Positions 35,105 to 46,235 of a stretch of 64,000 nt of DNA are shown in pieces. Source of the stretch: Chinchilla lanigera (lineage: Eukaryota > Chordata > Mammalia > Rodentia > Chinchillidae). The DNA is taken from assembly GCF_000276665.1 (NCBI RefSeq), contig NW_004955463.1:11807859-11871858 (forward strand), given 5' to 3'. The position numbers and the translations under genes are program-made. The notes beneath the pieces were generated by a model. That model ran no database searches. It saw nothing but the letters and a program-made list of their open reading frames with translations, and was not told the origin of the DNA. Each line of letters starts with the position of its first letter. The first letter of the stretch is position 1.

Positions 35105-36481
35105 TGGTCTGACCTTGAAACTCAACAGTGAAAAACATTTTATTATATAATTGGTTAAAATTCTAGGGAATAGACATGCACACAAAGAGTTCCCTCTTGG
35201 AATATAGGGCTGGCTTTAAAAAATAATCTGCAGTTTTACTAGCACCACATCCAGTGTACACACATTTTAATTTCTGCACAAATGAGCAAAATGCAAGCTA
35301 CAGTTTCTGAAGTTATCCAGTGCTTTAGTTGGTATCTTCCTGTACAGAAGTTACATGGTCTCAGCAACCACGGGAAGCTTCAACCAGGTGAGAAGGGCTG
35401 CCATGAGTGAGGTCCTGTTCCTAACACTTTATTATTCTTTCTGAGAAGTTTAGAGAGGCACAAAAAAGAAAATTAATTCTTTAGAACTCAAAAGCAATTC
35501 CACCAGTGAAATTTAGAGGCATAAGAAACTTACAATAAGTAAGCTATTGCTAGTTTTCTTGAGGCGTGCGATTCTGTTACAAGGTTGGGTACCCTAGCCC
35601 TTAAAAACAGTTTGTAATGGTGTAAATTGGGGAAGAATGAAAGTGGAAAGAATTGATATGTATTAAATATGCTACCTGACCTTTTGAAAATAAGTAATTA
35701 ATATCTACAGTGAAGTCTGATTGTGGTATTATCACTAGTTCTGGCTTAGATGGGCTCAGGTCACTTCTGTGGGGTAGAGGAAAGATGGGCAGCCAGGGTG
35801 TCTTTCCAGTTACACTCCAGCGTGTGAGCATCTGGTCATCCACACACTCTAGGTCAAACCCATGTTGATGCTTTCATTGACACTCTAATTGCTTGTGGAA
35901 TAAGGAGGAAAATTCCTATAGTATCTCTTATGAGGGGAGGAACATATCTAGGTGATATGTTCGGCAACCTACAAAACTCCTAGAATTACAATTTTCTGTC
36001 CAGGATCCTCCTAGATAGACAAGAGATGAATCAAACAGTAGGCCAAACTTTTGTGGCAACAGATTGCTATTATATTGGTTGTGGACTGGAGGGAGGCTTT
36101 ATCTCCTCCCAGTATGATTCCACTCTTGTTGTTTTCAGTGTCAAATTCTATAAGACTTCAGAGCAAGAAATTAAAAACATTCCTGAGGCACGTGAACTCT
36201 GTTCAGAAGCAAACAACTAGAATAGAGTAGAGGGACCATGTGTTTCCAGCAGAGGCATTAGATAGAGCAAAGCTAAGGAGGGAAGGCAAAGTAAAAGGAT
36301 TTCAAATACAGGTAACTTTGCATTTGGCTACTACATTATTCTAGAGAACAAAACAAATGAGTCTGAATATTGTTCCTTTTCCTACTTGATTTCATATGTC
36401 GTGGTTGCACTTTTCCAGATCTCTGTGCTAGTAGAAGTGAACAGGCAAATACTACACTACACTTATGTCACTTTCTCTCCC

Positions 36482-36552
36482 GTGGTGCTAGGAGATCAAA
36501 CCCAGGACCTCACACAAGCTAGGTAAGTGCTCTACTACTGAGCAACACCCCC
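36482..36552 (-). mobile_element. ID-type SINE, antisense
   Basis: 'ggtgctaggagatcaaaccc', 'aggacctcacacaagctagg' and 'ctctactactgagcaacacc' are the reverse complement of an ID body (B box gggttTgatctcc-like, then A box). It has no clear A tail, so it is old or truncated. Confidence 0.75.
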
Positions 36553-37674
36553 AAATTATTATGTTAACATTTTTTGAGCATGACAAACTATTATCAAAAC
36601 CAACAATCATGAATTCTATCAATATCTTCTAGGCTGAACTGCAAATACTAGATAAAAGATCCCAATACTGAGGATAGGTGGCAAAATCTCTTTAGCCTTA
36701 GAAAAATAAGGAGAAAAAGGGAGGAAGGGAAATAGCGCTGTTATCATGTTGCAGATTGTGTCTGACATGAAGAACGCAGCCCTGCAACACAGACGTTAAG
36801 TGCCAGGATCAGAGGCAAGATTCATATATTCTGCAAAATGGCTTAGTTCAGTCAGTCAGTGAATCAACACATTCCCTTAAGACACAGAACAGTTGGCAGA
36901 TGAAGCAAGCTCTTTGTTGCTGTTTTTGCCTGTAGCACTCATGGTAATCTTGTCAACAATGTGAGTCTAACAAATTGCATCTGCTTATTTTTGCTGTTTT
37001 CTAAAGGTGAGAGAAGATGTTCAACTTGAAGTCTGTCCCTGCAGCCTTGCTCAGCCTGAAAATATTTTCTGTGCAGTTTTCAGGTCATGGAAACTACAGA
37101 AAGTCCTGGGCAGTGCACAGTGTGCTGGAAAAGACACTAAGTCTTTCAGAAGACAGCCATGGTGAAAAACAAATCAACAGAAATAACATGAATTTAGATC
37201 TCTTCAGATGCTCAAGGTGATTTTGGGGGGGAATTTCCACCTGTATACCACCTTTCCTTTTAAAGTGTGTGTATAGTGCATGCACAACTGTGCATCTTAT
37301 TTTACTGAGTGTTTATTGCTGTTTCTGGGGATTGAAGCGAACATATGCTTTGATTAAATGTTACACTAAAGAACTGACTCCTACCTGAGCCCCTGTGACT
37401 GATGTCTCTGGTCAGTTTTAACAGCATAACATTTTCCTAAAGAGCACAGCTGGCCACTGACCCCCAAATGCTTCCTCAGATGTTGAGGGAGGAGAGCTGA
37501 GTGAAGGAAAAGGAAAGAAGTAGGGACATTTTAATCTGTCAAGAAGGTTTTGAAGAAGTGTAGAATTAAATTACAGAAAAGACATAGTACAATACAGGAA
37601 GAAGTATTTCCAATAAGGCACATATCCAAAGGAAAGGGGTATGAGCTTAGGAGAGCAAAAATGCTTTCCTGGTT
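36553..37674. other. Unassigned sequence
   Basis: No repeat family is recognised. A splice-like string (ctaaaggtgagag near 37002-37014) and a 67-codon frame at 37017-37220 are present but not convincing as an exon. Confidence 0.4.
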
Positions 37675-37910
37675 CTTCTAGTTTGAATCTCTCAAAAGGA
37701 TCAGATGCTGAAGGTTTGGTGCCTTCCAGAGCAAAGTTAGAGGTGGGGGATTTGGAGGGTGGTTAGATCAGAAGAGCTCTAACTTCATCCGGTGATTAAT
37801 CCATTGACCATAATTTGCTGATGCTATTGGGAAGGGACAGAAATGCAGGAAGAAGGGCCTAGTTGTAGATGATCACCTGATCACTGAGTCCTTACAGTCA
37901 AAGAGGGAGC
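37675..37910 (+). mobile_element. LTR-like repeat, family A, copy 5 (plus, 5' part)
   Basis: 'tagtttgaatctctcaaaag', 'gctgaaggtttggtgcc', 'agagctctaacttcatccgg', 'gattaatccattgaccataa' then 'tgctattgggaaggg' and 'agaagggcctagtt' follow the plus-strand order of the family, including the 'attaatccattgat' segment. The 3' half is missing. A B1 lies just downstream. Confidence 0.55.
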
Positions 37911-37930
37911 ATCTTGGCTGCTCTTCTTTG

Positions 37931-38085
37931 TCTTTGTTTTTTATTTGAGACAGGCTCTCGCTATGCAGTTCAGGCTGGGCTTGAGCTCATTATGTAGCCC
38001 AAACTGGCCTCAAACTCACAATGATCCTCCTGCCTCAGCCTCTGAAGTGCTGGGATTACAGATGTACATCACCATGCCTGCTTTC
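37931..38085 (-). mobile_element. B1-type SINE, antisense
   Basis: It runs 'tttatttgagacaggctctc', 'gtagcccaaactggcctcaa', 'cctcctgcctcagcctctga' and 'agtgctgggattacagatgt', the reverse complement of B1, with the internal duplication (two ctggg/ctggcct...ctc blocks) evident. Confidence 0.9.
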
Positions 38086-38119
38086 TTCCTTGTCATATAG
38101 GCCACTGAGTAATCAGAGT

Positions 38120-38245
38120 AGGACCGCACTTTACGACTTCATTTAGCCTTACTATCTCCTAAAAGCTCTGTCTCCAAATATAATCACATTGGACCTCAGG
38201 ACTTAACAGAGGAATTGGGGGACATACAGTTCATTCCAGAGCTCT
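38120..38245 (-). mobile_element. LTR-like fragment, antisense
   Basis: 'ctatctcctaaaagctctgt', 'ctccaaatataatcacattg' and 'gaattgggggacatacagtt' match the reverse complement of a MaLR-type LTR start ('tccccaaattcatatg', 'aatgtgactgtatttgg'). It is short and diverged. Confidence 0.4.
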
Positions 38246-38502
38246 CCACTGGGTCTGTCCAATGCCTCCACGCCATCCAAGTCTTTCTCATGTACACACC
38301 ATGGCATAGCATCCTAATGGGCTCCCAAAGCTTAACTCATGCCAGGATTGACTCTTAAATCCAAAGTTAAAATATCACCTCAGTCAGATAAACGGGAGAT
38401 TTGAGGCAAAATTCCTCTGTAGGTGTGAACCCTTGAAACCAGACATGGTTATGTGCTTCCAAAGTACATTATCAAGGCAGGGAAACAATAGATATTCCAT
38501 TC

Positions 38503-38538
38503 TAAAAGAAAGAAATAGAAAGAAAAAAGAAAGAAAGG
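38503..38538 (+). repeat. GAAA-rich simple repeat
   Basis: Imperfect runs of aaag/gaaa units. Confidence 0.9.
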
Positions 38539-38867
38539 AGTGACAGTCTCAAGCAAATCTAAAGTGTAAAGTAAATCCCATTAGATGCTGAGTCCGGAGT
38601 CACCCTCTTGAACCCCTGCCATGTCCCACAGGACCACTGGATAGTGCAAAGTTCCCCTCCCCACCCCACAAAGGCCAGGATTCCTCCAACTCTCATGCAT
38701 TAAAATTTGACAATCCGTATTTTGTTGAGGAATTATCTATTTCATTTAGGTTTTCAAGTATTTGTATAGGTACCTACAAAGTATTTTATGATTTTTAAAT
38801 TTTTGTGATTGTGCCCCAGTTTCTGACTTTGCATACTGGGATCTCTGCCTCTTATTACAGCCTCCGC

Positions 38868-39050
38868 AGTTGGCTACCACTTTATCTCCGAAGTTGGCTA
38901 TCACTTTCAAGTTGGCTATCACTTTCAAGTTGGCTGCCACATTTTCTATTCTTTCATTGGTTTTCAGACAAAGATTTGATTTGTTGATAAGGCATATGAT
39001 TAGGGATTTGATTTGTTGATGAGGAATATGATTGGGGTTTGATTTGTTCA
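38868..39050 (+). repeat. Two adjacent tandem arrays (18 bp and about 32 bp units)
   Basis: First array: gttggctaccacttt, then three units of about 18 bp on agttggctatcactttca (about 38886-38940), the last ending differently. Second array, starting near 38973: 'gatttgatttgttgataagg' then 'catatgattagg', repeated as 'gatttgatttgttgatgagg' then 'aatatgattggg', and a partial third 'gtttgatttgttcatt'. The minus-strand frame at 38746-39051 repeats NLKVIA because of the arrays and is not a recognised gene. Confidence 0.85.
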
Positions 39051-40679
39051 TTAAGTTTTTCTACTTCAAAAATTTGTAACTTTATCTTTTTTTTGTATAT
39101 GGTAACTTTTTTGTAGTTTCTTGAGTTTTGATCTAGTTGATACTTGAATTTATTTCTATTCTTTAACTTTTAGTGATAAAAACATGTAGTGTTATGAAGT
39201 TCACCAGGATCACTAAATATTCCATAGATTTTGATATTTAGTGTTTTCATTTTAATTATTCCTTTAATTCTTACAACCATCCTATAACTGCTACAATGAT
39301 GTATACGTTATGAATTTTAAAGTTGCTAGCAGATAAAGATATCTCATCACACACTTTATTCAAAAGGATGAACTTCTAAAACGTCACTTTTTTACCATAG
39401 GATTACTCTGCACATCTTACATGTACAAGTGCTTGAGGAGAAAAACCAACATGGCATATGCTAGTGAAGAAATTATTCTGAGATACTTTTGTGTTACTAT
39501 GAATTATTTTGTGTTCTCTATGATTATAGAGATCCAAGCAGGAATCTAATGTCTGAATCTCTGTATTCTATACCTCAAACCCCAGATGTAGATACACATA
39601 GTAAAGTAGTGATTTTTCTTCACATGTTTTCTTTTTTCCTTAAGCCTCTCTTTTACTCTCTCCCCATATCCAGTAATATGTTCCTCGATGGATGGTGCTG
39701 TGAGCTCAACTCTGAGACCAAAGGTAAATAATTCCAGGACCAGCTATAAGGTTCAGTGATGTTCCTCAGGTCGTGTATTGCAGGTATCCCCAACCCTTAG
39801 ACCCTGGACAGGTACCAGGTTCAGAACAGAGCTGAACACCAGGAAGTGACCATCAGAGGAGCCAAGGTAGAGAAGCTTCATCTGTACTTGCAGCTGCTCC
39901 TAATCTGTAGAATTACTGTCTGAGCTCTATCTCCTCTCCAACCAGCTGCCTCATTAGATTCTCATAGGAGCATGAACCCTACTGTGAACTTGTAGGTTGC
40001 ATGCTCCTTCTGGGAATCTAATGTAATAATAGTGGCAATACACTGCACAATATAATAATGTCAAGTACAGTGCATGATGAGTGTAATGTGCTTGACTCCT
40101 CCTCAAACCACCCCTTCCCCACCTCATCCATGGAGAAACTGTCTTCCACAAATCAGTTCCTTGTGCCAAAAGAGTTGAGGACTGCTGTGTAATGAGCACT
40201 CTAGTCTTGCCTTCGTTAGGAAAAGTCCCACCATTAACTTTCCATCGGAAATGTGCAAACTGAGAGGAAATGTGGAAATCACACCTGCGAAGCTATGCTA
40301 AACCTAGACAAACTCTCCTAAGTTCCTTCCTCCAAAACTTCTAATCTCATATTCCTTCCATTTTTTTATTTTTAAAGAATTTATTCCGTTTATCTCACTT
40401 GCCTTATTCAAATATATGTCAGGACCTTATATAAATTTTTCTCAAATTATCGGCTGTCTCTCAGTTCTCATCATATTCATCTCTGAATCATTTGTAGAGC
40501 CCAATATATTGGCTCTTTAGCTAGTAGGTATTCAATACATTAGCTGAATTGAATCTGTTCCATTGATTCACAGTCCATTTTACAAGACATTGTCAGGTTA
40601 ATGTACCCTACAAACTGCTTTCATCATGCTTTTTCTGATATAAGGATTTTCATGAGCTCCCTATTGTTACTTAATGTTA
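39051..40679. other. Unassigned sequence
   Basis: A weak MIR-like patch lies near 39210-39320. A 50-bp splice-bracketed string (39674-39723, after a long CT-rich tract and before gtaaat) is too short to weigh. No gene is recognised. Confidence 0.4.
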
Positions 40680-40684
40680 GTCTC

Positions 40685-41548
40685 TGTAGTGGATTGACAA
40701 CTGGTGGTCAACTTATAAACCCCAGCTAAACTGAGTAAGCATGGTGCTGGGTGTGGGAGGCCCACCTGGAGACTGTTACCAGCAGCATAAGAGGCAGAAC
40801 TAGAGAAGTGAGGCTGTTGGGAGCTTAGAAAGGCTGTTCGTGCTAGTAGAAACTGAAAGGAGTTGTGGATTCACTTGGAGGAGCTTGTCATGCTGGCTTT
40901 CCTGATGAACTTGGCTGTTTTCATCCTCCAAGAAGCTCGGGACCTTGTTGGCACTGAGAATAGCTTCAGTTCCCTTTGGGGGTGTTGTGGTCCTCACTCT
41001 GAGTATTGCTTCCTGGCTCTGAAGAGGAAGATGGTGCACTGCCAGTCTCCTGGAGAAACTTGCTGCGTTGGCTTTCCTAATGGGAACTGAGATCAGGATC
41101 TCACTGTTGCTGAGGATGGCTGTGGTACTTTTCACAGTAGCTCTAGTTCTTACCTTGTACGTTGCTTCCTGGCTCCAGTGCAGATCCCTTGGCCTGCTAA
41201 CACAGATCCTTCATCCTGCTGGCACAGACTTTCTAGATTCCACCACTGACCTTTGCGACTTCGTAGCACAGGTCCATGAAACAGGCCTGCATGAGGTATT
41301 GTGATGGGTTCTGGGTCCCCAGTTGGACTTGTGGGAGGCATTGTTATGAGCTCTAGGTCTTCAGCTGGACTCATACAGGACATTTCTGTGGGATTCAGGC
41401 CCTCAGCTGGATTTTTGGTATATAATGTGTGGACAGATTTCCTGTATACTTTTGTATATCATTCTTTAGGTGACTGTTATAAAGACTCATAAAAATGTGT
41501 CCTGTATTATATTGTTCTCCCCTGCAAAATATCCCCCAAACCATAACA
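40685..41548. mobile_element. Solo LTR with 5-bp duplications (ERVL/MaLR-like, unassigned family)
   Basis: The element begins tgtagtggattgac and ends ccaaaccataaca, i.e. TGT...ACA termini, with gtctc on both sides (40680-40684 and 41549-41553). A 5-bp duplication fits ERVL/MaLR-class LTRs. It is 864 bp long, with no internal retroviral genes beside it. Inside are about 160-175-bp direct repeats (gctggctttcctgatg at 40892 and gttggctttcctaatg at 41067; attgcttcctggctct at 41004 and gttgcttcctggctcc at 41161) and three 43-bp units (41303-41431). The ending read in reverse (TGTTATGGTTTGG) resembles the 5' end of family A, so the minus strand may be the sense strand. Frames on both strands are chance. 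Confidence 0.65.
41303..41431 (+). repeat. 43-bp tandem repeat, three units
   Basis: The units start gatgggttctgggtcccc (41303), atgagctctaggtcttca (41346) and tgggattcaggccctcag (41389). Each then carries a 'gttgga' or 'gctgga' block. Copy similarity is moderate. The array is inside the solo LTR, next to a TATA-like 'ggtatataatgtg' at about 41417-41429. Confidence 0.7.
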
Positions 41549-41915
41549 GTCTCTTTAATAGTAGCCCAGTGTGGACAGTGAACTTCATGTTTTCTTTATA
41601 GATTTACTCTATTGCTCAAAAGAAAATCTTCATCCTCCCAGCCCTAAATTCTCTGCATGTTACATCAGTTGAATAACTTTCTACAGCATAAGCAAATACA
41701 ATGAGTCAGTTAATCTCCAAGAAGTTGCCCCAGATATTCAAGAATAGCCTTACTTGGAGAGATCTTGTCATCATCTGAGGACTACATGACCTAATGTTGG
41801 TAAATCCTTTCATTCAATGGTCTCTTATGGTCACCCATAAGGTGCATGTCACTGTATATTTGGAGGGAGACAAGTTAATAAACATCTGGCTTATTCACAA
41901 GAAGTAGTCCTGAGA

Positions 41916-42104
41916 CAGTGATGATGAACCTATCACACACATGTTATTGTATTTTCCTTTTAAGACAAAGGATGTTAATGTATGAATTTTTCCTAAACTA
42001 AAACCTCAGCATTAAGGATTAATTGCAATGTTGGCATTTGTGATAAATAAGTGTGTTTTGGGTCACAGTTTGGCCCTTGGTCTCTAAAAGGTTCACCACC
42101 ACTG
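41916..42104 (-). mobile_element. Short hAT (Charlie-type) nonautonomous element, copy 3
   Basis: 189 bp, from cagtgatgatgaacctatca to ctaaaaggttcaccaccactg, i.e. imperfect terminal inverted repeats. The flanks are tcctgaga (41908-41915) and tcctagga (42105-42112), 6 of 8 alike. The interior matches copy 1 (1188-1378) in the same orientation, including 'ttttaagacaaaggatgtta'. No coding capacity. Confidence 0.78.
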
Positions 42105-42702
42105 TCCTAGGAGATCACATGCTCTAAATGGATTCTTCATCAGTCTGGTGGCAGTCAGTGACAACACCTCCAGCAAAGTCTCCAGGCTGAGGGCAGGTCT
42201 TGTGTTTTTCCTGGCAGTTTGAACGAGTATTTTTAGAGGGACTTCTAAAGGGCAGTGGGTCCCATGCTAACCCACACCACACACTGAGTGTCATTCTCTG
42301 CCCCATGCAGTAAGAACAGGTTGGGAAAAACATCAGGAACAGGTTGGTGATGACAGGTTGAAGATGGGGCCATTTTTCACTTTTTCTGATAAATTTATCA
42401 GAAAAGTAGTGCTGAAGAAGGATGACATCATTGGTAAGAATTGTCTGGTCAGGAATAGGTGATGTGGCACTAAGTTAAATTTAAAACACTTCACATAAAA
42501 CTATAGCAGTCTCCCTCCCCATTTATAAGGAAAGCTGCAGGGGCATTTATAGACAAGGATCATTAACATCCACTAGTAGCCTCCTCTGCCATACTTCTCA
42601 GGGCCTAGGGTATTCCTTCCCTAAGGGCTGAGATTGTTGATTTCATCCTGCTGCTACAAAGTATGGCCTGCCTCCTCCATACTCCAGAACCTCTGTCTAG
42701 GG

Positions 42703-42909
42703 CAGTGATGGCCAAACTTTTAGAGACCGAGTGCTCACACTGAGACCCTAAACCCACTCGTATATCACAAAGCGCTGACAGAATTCTTGTGTGCACTGTT
42801 ATCCGATGCTCAGCTGCTGGGGCAATGCTGGGATGACTTAGCTTGCCTGCCAACAAAGAAGGCTCTGCACGCCCACTGCAGCACCTGCACCATAGGTTCA
42901 CCATCACTG
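42703..42909 (+). mobile_element. Short hAT (Charlie-type) nonautonomous element, copy 2
   Basis: 207 bp, from cagtgatggccaaactttta (then 'gagaccgagtgctca') to cataggttcaccatcactg. The left end matches the reverse complement of the right ends of copies 1 and 3. The flanks are gtctaggg (42695-42702) and gcctagga (42910-42917), 6 of 8 alike and close to the TCTAGA-centred Charlie target. The interior differs from the other two copies, so it is a different deletion derivative of the same or a sister family. The antisense frame (42605-42958) is chance. Confidence 0.78.
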
Positions 42910-43738
42910 GCCTAGGAGAACCCAGTGCTAAAGGACAAAAGGCAGTTTTATGAATCATAACAGACTGTGGTGCCTCTCATCTTAGGCCTTCCTGGGCTCT
43001 GCGGAAGGACTCTGTGTAAGCAGAAGACTCACATTTATCCTTTATGTGATCTCCTTTAACGTAATCCACTGTGTGTAAACTCCACATTTTCCTTATTTTC
43101 ATGCCCCAAATGAATCCTAATACATATCAGCAGTCACTGCCCGTTCATCCCCCTACCATTCAGCCATTAAAAGCACTAAACTACTTTCTGTCTCTATGGA
43201 TTTGCCTATTCTACACACTTCATAAGCAGAATCACACAATGTACTGCATCTTGAGTCTGGTTTTATTCACTAAGCATAATGATTTCTAGGTTTGTCCATG
43301 TATTTTTTGCAATTTTTATTATACAACTATAAGTCACACCACATAAAATTCACCATTCTAAAAATGTACTCAATTTGGTAGTTTTTAGTATGCTCGCAAT
43401 GTTGTACATCCTTCACTATTAGAGTGAAGATATAAATCCCAAATATTTCCATTACCCCACAGACAAACTATGTACTCATTATTAATTTCTCACTTCTTCT
43501 GTCCCCTGCCAAGACTCACGTATGTTACAGCACATTTCACTATTTTAATTATTTTTATGAATGCCATGTTTAGTTTATTCACCAGATGATGGCTGTTTTA
43601 ATTGTTTCCACTTCTTCACTATTACTAATAATGCCACTGAACATTAACACATAAGGTCTTACATGGACTCATGTTTTCAATTCATTGGGTATTTTTCTCC
43701 CAATTCATTAAGTATTTTGCTCCCAATTCATTAGGTAT

Positions 43739-44237
43739 TGCTATGGAAATGTTCCTCAAATTTCATGAGTTGAAACTTAATCACAAATGTGACAGTGCTA
43801 AAAGATGGGACATTTAGGTGACTAAATCATGAGGGCAGAGCCCTTGTGCATGGGATAAGGATCAACATTCAGCTTCTTTTTGCTTTTGCTTTCCTACTAT
43901 ATGAGGACACAGCATTCCTCTTCTTCTATCATGTGAGGATACAGTAAAAAGACACCATCTTGGAAACAGTAAATAGCACTTACCAAATTTGCAATGCTGG
44001 ACACTTAAGACTGGACTTTTTGACGTCTAGAATTGTAAGAAATAAATTTCTATTTGTTTTTTTCTGTACTGACTTACACCCACAGCACTTTTTTAGTTTT
44101 TGTTTAGAGACAGGGTTTTGCTAAGTTGCCCTGGCTCCTACCTCAGCCTCCCAGAGTTTTCAGATTGCTTAGGAATTTCTATTATTTATAAATTATCCAG
44201 TCTGTACTTTGTTATAGCAGCACACACATACTAAGAA
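43739..44237 (+). mobile_element. MaLR-like LTR inserted in old LINE-1
   Basis: It starts tgctatggaaatgttcctc and ends near 'cacacacatactaagaa', with the internal landmarks 'aaatcatgagggcagagccc', 'ctatatgaggacacagcat', 'agaattgtaagaaataaatt' (polyadenylation-type aataaa) and 'ctttgttatagcagcac'. This matches MaLR-type LTR order. The flanks ggtat (43734-43738) and ggtgt (44238-44242) agree at 4 of 5 and fit a 5-bp duplication. It is interrupted by a B1. Confidence 0.7.
44055..44173 (-). mobile_element. B1-derived fragment nested in LTR
   Basis: It contains 'tttagagacagggttttgct', 'aagttgccctggctcctacc' and 'tcagcctcccagag', the reverse complement of B1. An exact 10-bp duplication aatttctatt at 44045-44054 and 44174-44183 frames the insertion, inside the 3' part of the LTR. 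Confidence 0.75.
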
Positions 44238-44939
44238 GGTGTATAATTACATGTAGAATTATACGGTCATATGTTAATTTGATGTTTGATTTCTGAATAA
44301 GCTCCCAGACCAGCTACATCATTCTGTACTCCCATCAAAAATGTACACACTTGTCAATATCCATTATCATTACCTTTTTACAATGGTCATCCTAGGGGGT
44401 ATAAAGTAGTATCTCATTTATTCTTGTTTTCTAAGAACAATATTGGACATCATGTTGTATGTGTACTTGTGTGGAGATAAACCTGTGAATGTTATTTCTC
44501 TTTTGGAGATATGTTGACTCTTGTCCTTTTAATTGGAGTGTTGAGCCTTATATTACTAAATTGTATATACCTATATATCCAAATGCAATTTCCATATCAA
44601 AATATGTGATTTACAGCTAATTTTTCCCTTTCTGTGGGTTGACTTTTCACTTGATGATATCCTTTGAAGCATGGAACATTTCATTTTGATGAAGTCCAAT
44701 TTATCTTTTTTCTGTTTTTAATTTTGATATCATATCTAACAAACCTTTGGGAAATCCAAGGTCACAAAGATTTACTGTTGTAATATAAGTTTCAAAATTC
44801 TGGGTCTTACATTTATATCTATAATCCATTTTGAGTTAACTTTTATCTGTAAGGAAGGTGTCTAACTTCACACTTCTGCAGAGAAATACCAGTTATGTCA
44901 ACACTTATTGAAAAGAGTCTTCTTTCCTTTAATGAATTG

Positions 44940-45373
44940 GGTTGGCACATCCCAGTGAAGTTAAAATCAGTTATGGCCTAACAAAGACCTTCATACTTCC
45001 TTAATCCCGCCTTACTTAGTGAACTGTAGCCTTACTTAGTGCGTAAACAAATTGAAATCCTAATTTGGGAATTTGCCATTGTAACAGATAGCTGAATCTC
45101 AACCAATCATCGTAACTGAGTTTCAGCCAATCATGGTCAGCCAACTGCTCAAGCAGTTTCAGTAAAATGAACACTAAGCTTTAACAAACTGAACTGTCTC
45201 TGTACTCAGTTTTGCTTTCTGTAGGTCATTCCCCTTTTTAGTCTTTAAATATTATCCGTCTACATGGCAGCCATGGAGTCTTTCCAAGCCTATTCTAGTT
45301 CTTAGGCATGCCTGATTTGCGAATCTTTCTTTGCTCAATTAAACTGTTAAGTTTAAATTGTCTAAAGTTTGTC
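44940..45373 (+). mobile_element. LTR (endogenous-retrovirus type) inserted in old LINE-1
   Basis: It interrupts the LINE-1 between 'tttaatgaattgggttggca' and 'ttataccatgttgaaatcaa', which are contiguous in LINE-1. LTR hallmarks: repeated caaccaatcat/cagccaatcat (CCAAT-type boxes, about 45100-45135), an AATTAAA polyadenylation-type signal at 45337-45343 after 'atctttctttgctc', and a U5-like end. The edges were not fixed by a duplication, and no viral genes are present. Confidence 0.55.
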
Positions 45374-45540
45374 TTTTTATACCATGTTGAAATCAATTTA
45401 CCATAGATGTAAGAGTTTATTTCTGGACTTCTGATTATATGCAATGATCTATATGTTTATTTTTATGCCCCATTAACACCTTTTTTTAAGGAGTCTGCCT
45501 TAATTCCAAGCATCTGCTACCTTGTTGTCATGTGATAACT

Positions 45541-46235
45541 CATGCATTTTTGCTGGCTTTCCACATTAGGGAGAAGGGAATTTTCTAGGATAATTGTGTT
45601 GATCTCAATAACTTAAGTTTCTTTATAATAGTATCTTATTCTTCAGTGGGTTACCTTCATAATCATAGAAACTCACTTAGGGCCAGCAAGAGGCCAAATA
45701 CTGATTTATCTGTGTTTTCTAGGGAATTTGTCTCTTTTGGGGAAATCTTCCCAAGGATGCTGAACTCATAGCTTCCAAACCTCACGGCCCCAAACCCTAA
45801 GATCTTTTACTGTTGTCTTCAAATGGGTCCAGCAGTTGTGCAATGGGCTACACTAAGTGTTAAACCATAAAAGAATCCAGTGGCTACTTTTCTTCCTACA
45901 CAAAAATTACATGCTCTGACCTCATCCTTCCAAGTAAAAGTTTTCAAGAATGCCTGTGGATTCTGGCTATAGTGGCTATGAATTTCACTTCTTTCATCAT
46001 CATGTAGATGCACATTTCACGACTATGTAGATGAAGCGTCTGGAATTTTACTTTACTTCCAAGCCAACTGATTAGCTGCTGCATTTTCATAGACTCTGGC
46101 AGAAGACATAATGGAACCACTCAATTAGAGACAGGGTAGTCTGTTACAGAATAGAACTCTTCAGAGTAACTGTTTATTCCACTTCCCTTGATAGCCTTAA
46201 TGCTTATGTGCTGACATGAAGAGAGACAGGTGGTA
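45541..46235. other. Unassigned sequence
   Basis: No repeat or gene is recognised. The minus-strand frame at 45819-46013 has no recognisable content. Confidence 0.4.

Larger units (their letters stand above)
31361..36481. other. Mostly unassigned sequence
   Basis: Only a CA microsatellite (35083-35104) and an exon candidate (34658-34736) stand out. Overlapping frames on both strands near 31444-31936 and 33519-33767 are without recognisable domains. A T-run lies near 33675-33688. Confidence 0.4.
43050..45540 (-). mobile_element. Old LINE-1 ORF2 tail, antisense, cut by two LTRs
   Basis: Reverse-complement LINE-1 landmarks appear in order on three blocks. 43050-43738: 'ctatggatttgcctattcta', 'ttcactaagcataatgattt', 'gtagtttttagtatgctcgc'. 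44238-44939: 'ggtcatatgttaatttgatg', 'atcctagggggtataaagta', 'tctgtgggttgacttttcac', 'tgatgaagtccaatttatct'. 45374-45540: 'tcaatttaccatagatgtaa', 'gagtttatttctggac'. The blocks are collinear once the LTRs at 43739-44237 and about 44940-45373 are removed. The right edge is approximate. Confidence 0.8.

Noticed and set aside
38746..39051. 101-codon repetitive minus-strand frame (NLKVIA repeats)
   Set aside because: The residue repeats come from the 18-bp and ~32-bp tandem arrays, and no protein family is known.
39674..39723. 50-bp exon between a CT-rich tract and gtaaat
   Set aside because: Too short and too easily produced by chance. It is noted only within the surrounding unassigned block.
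41303..41431. CRISPR-like array
   Set aside because: The three 43-bp units are contiguous diverged tandem repeats without spacers, in a mammalian LTR.
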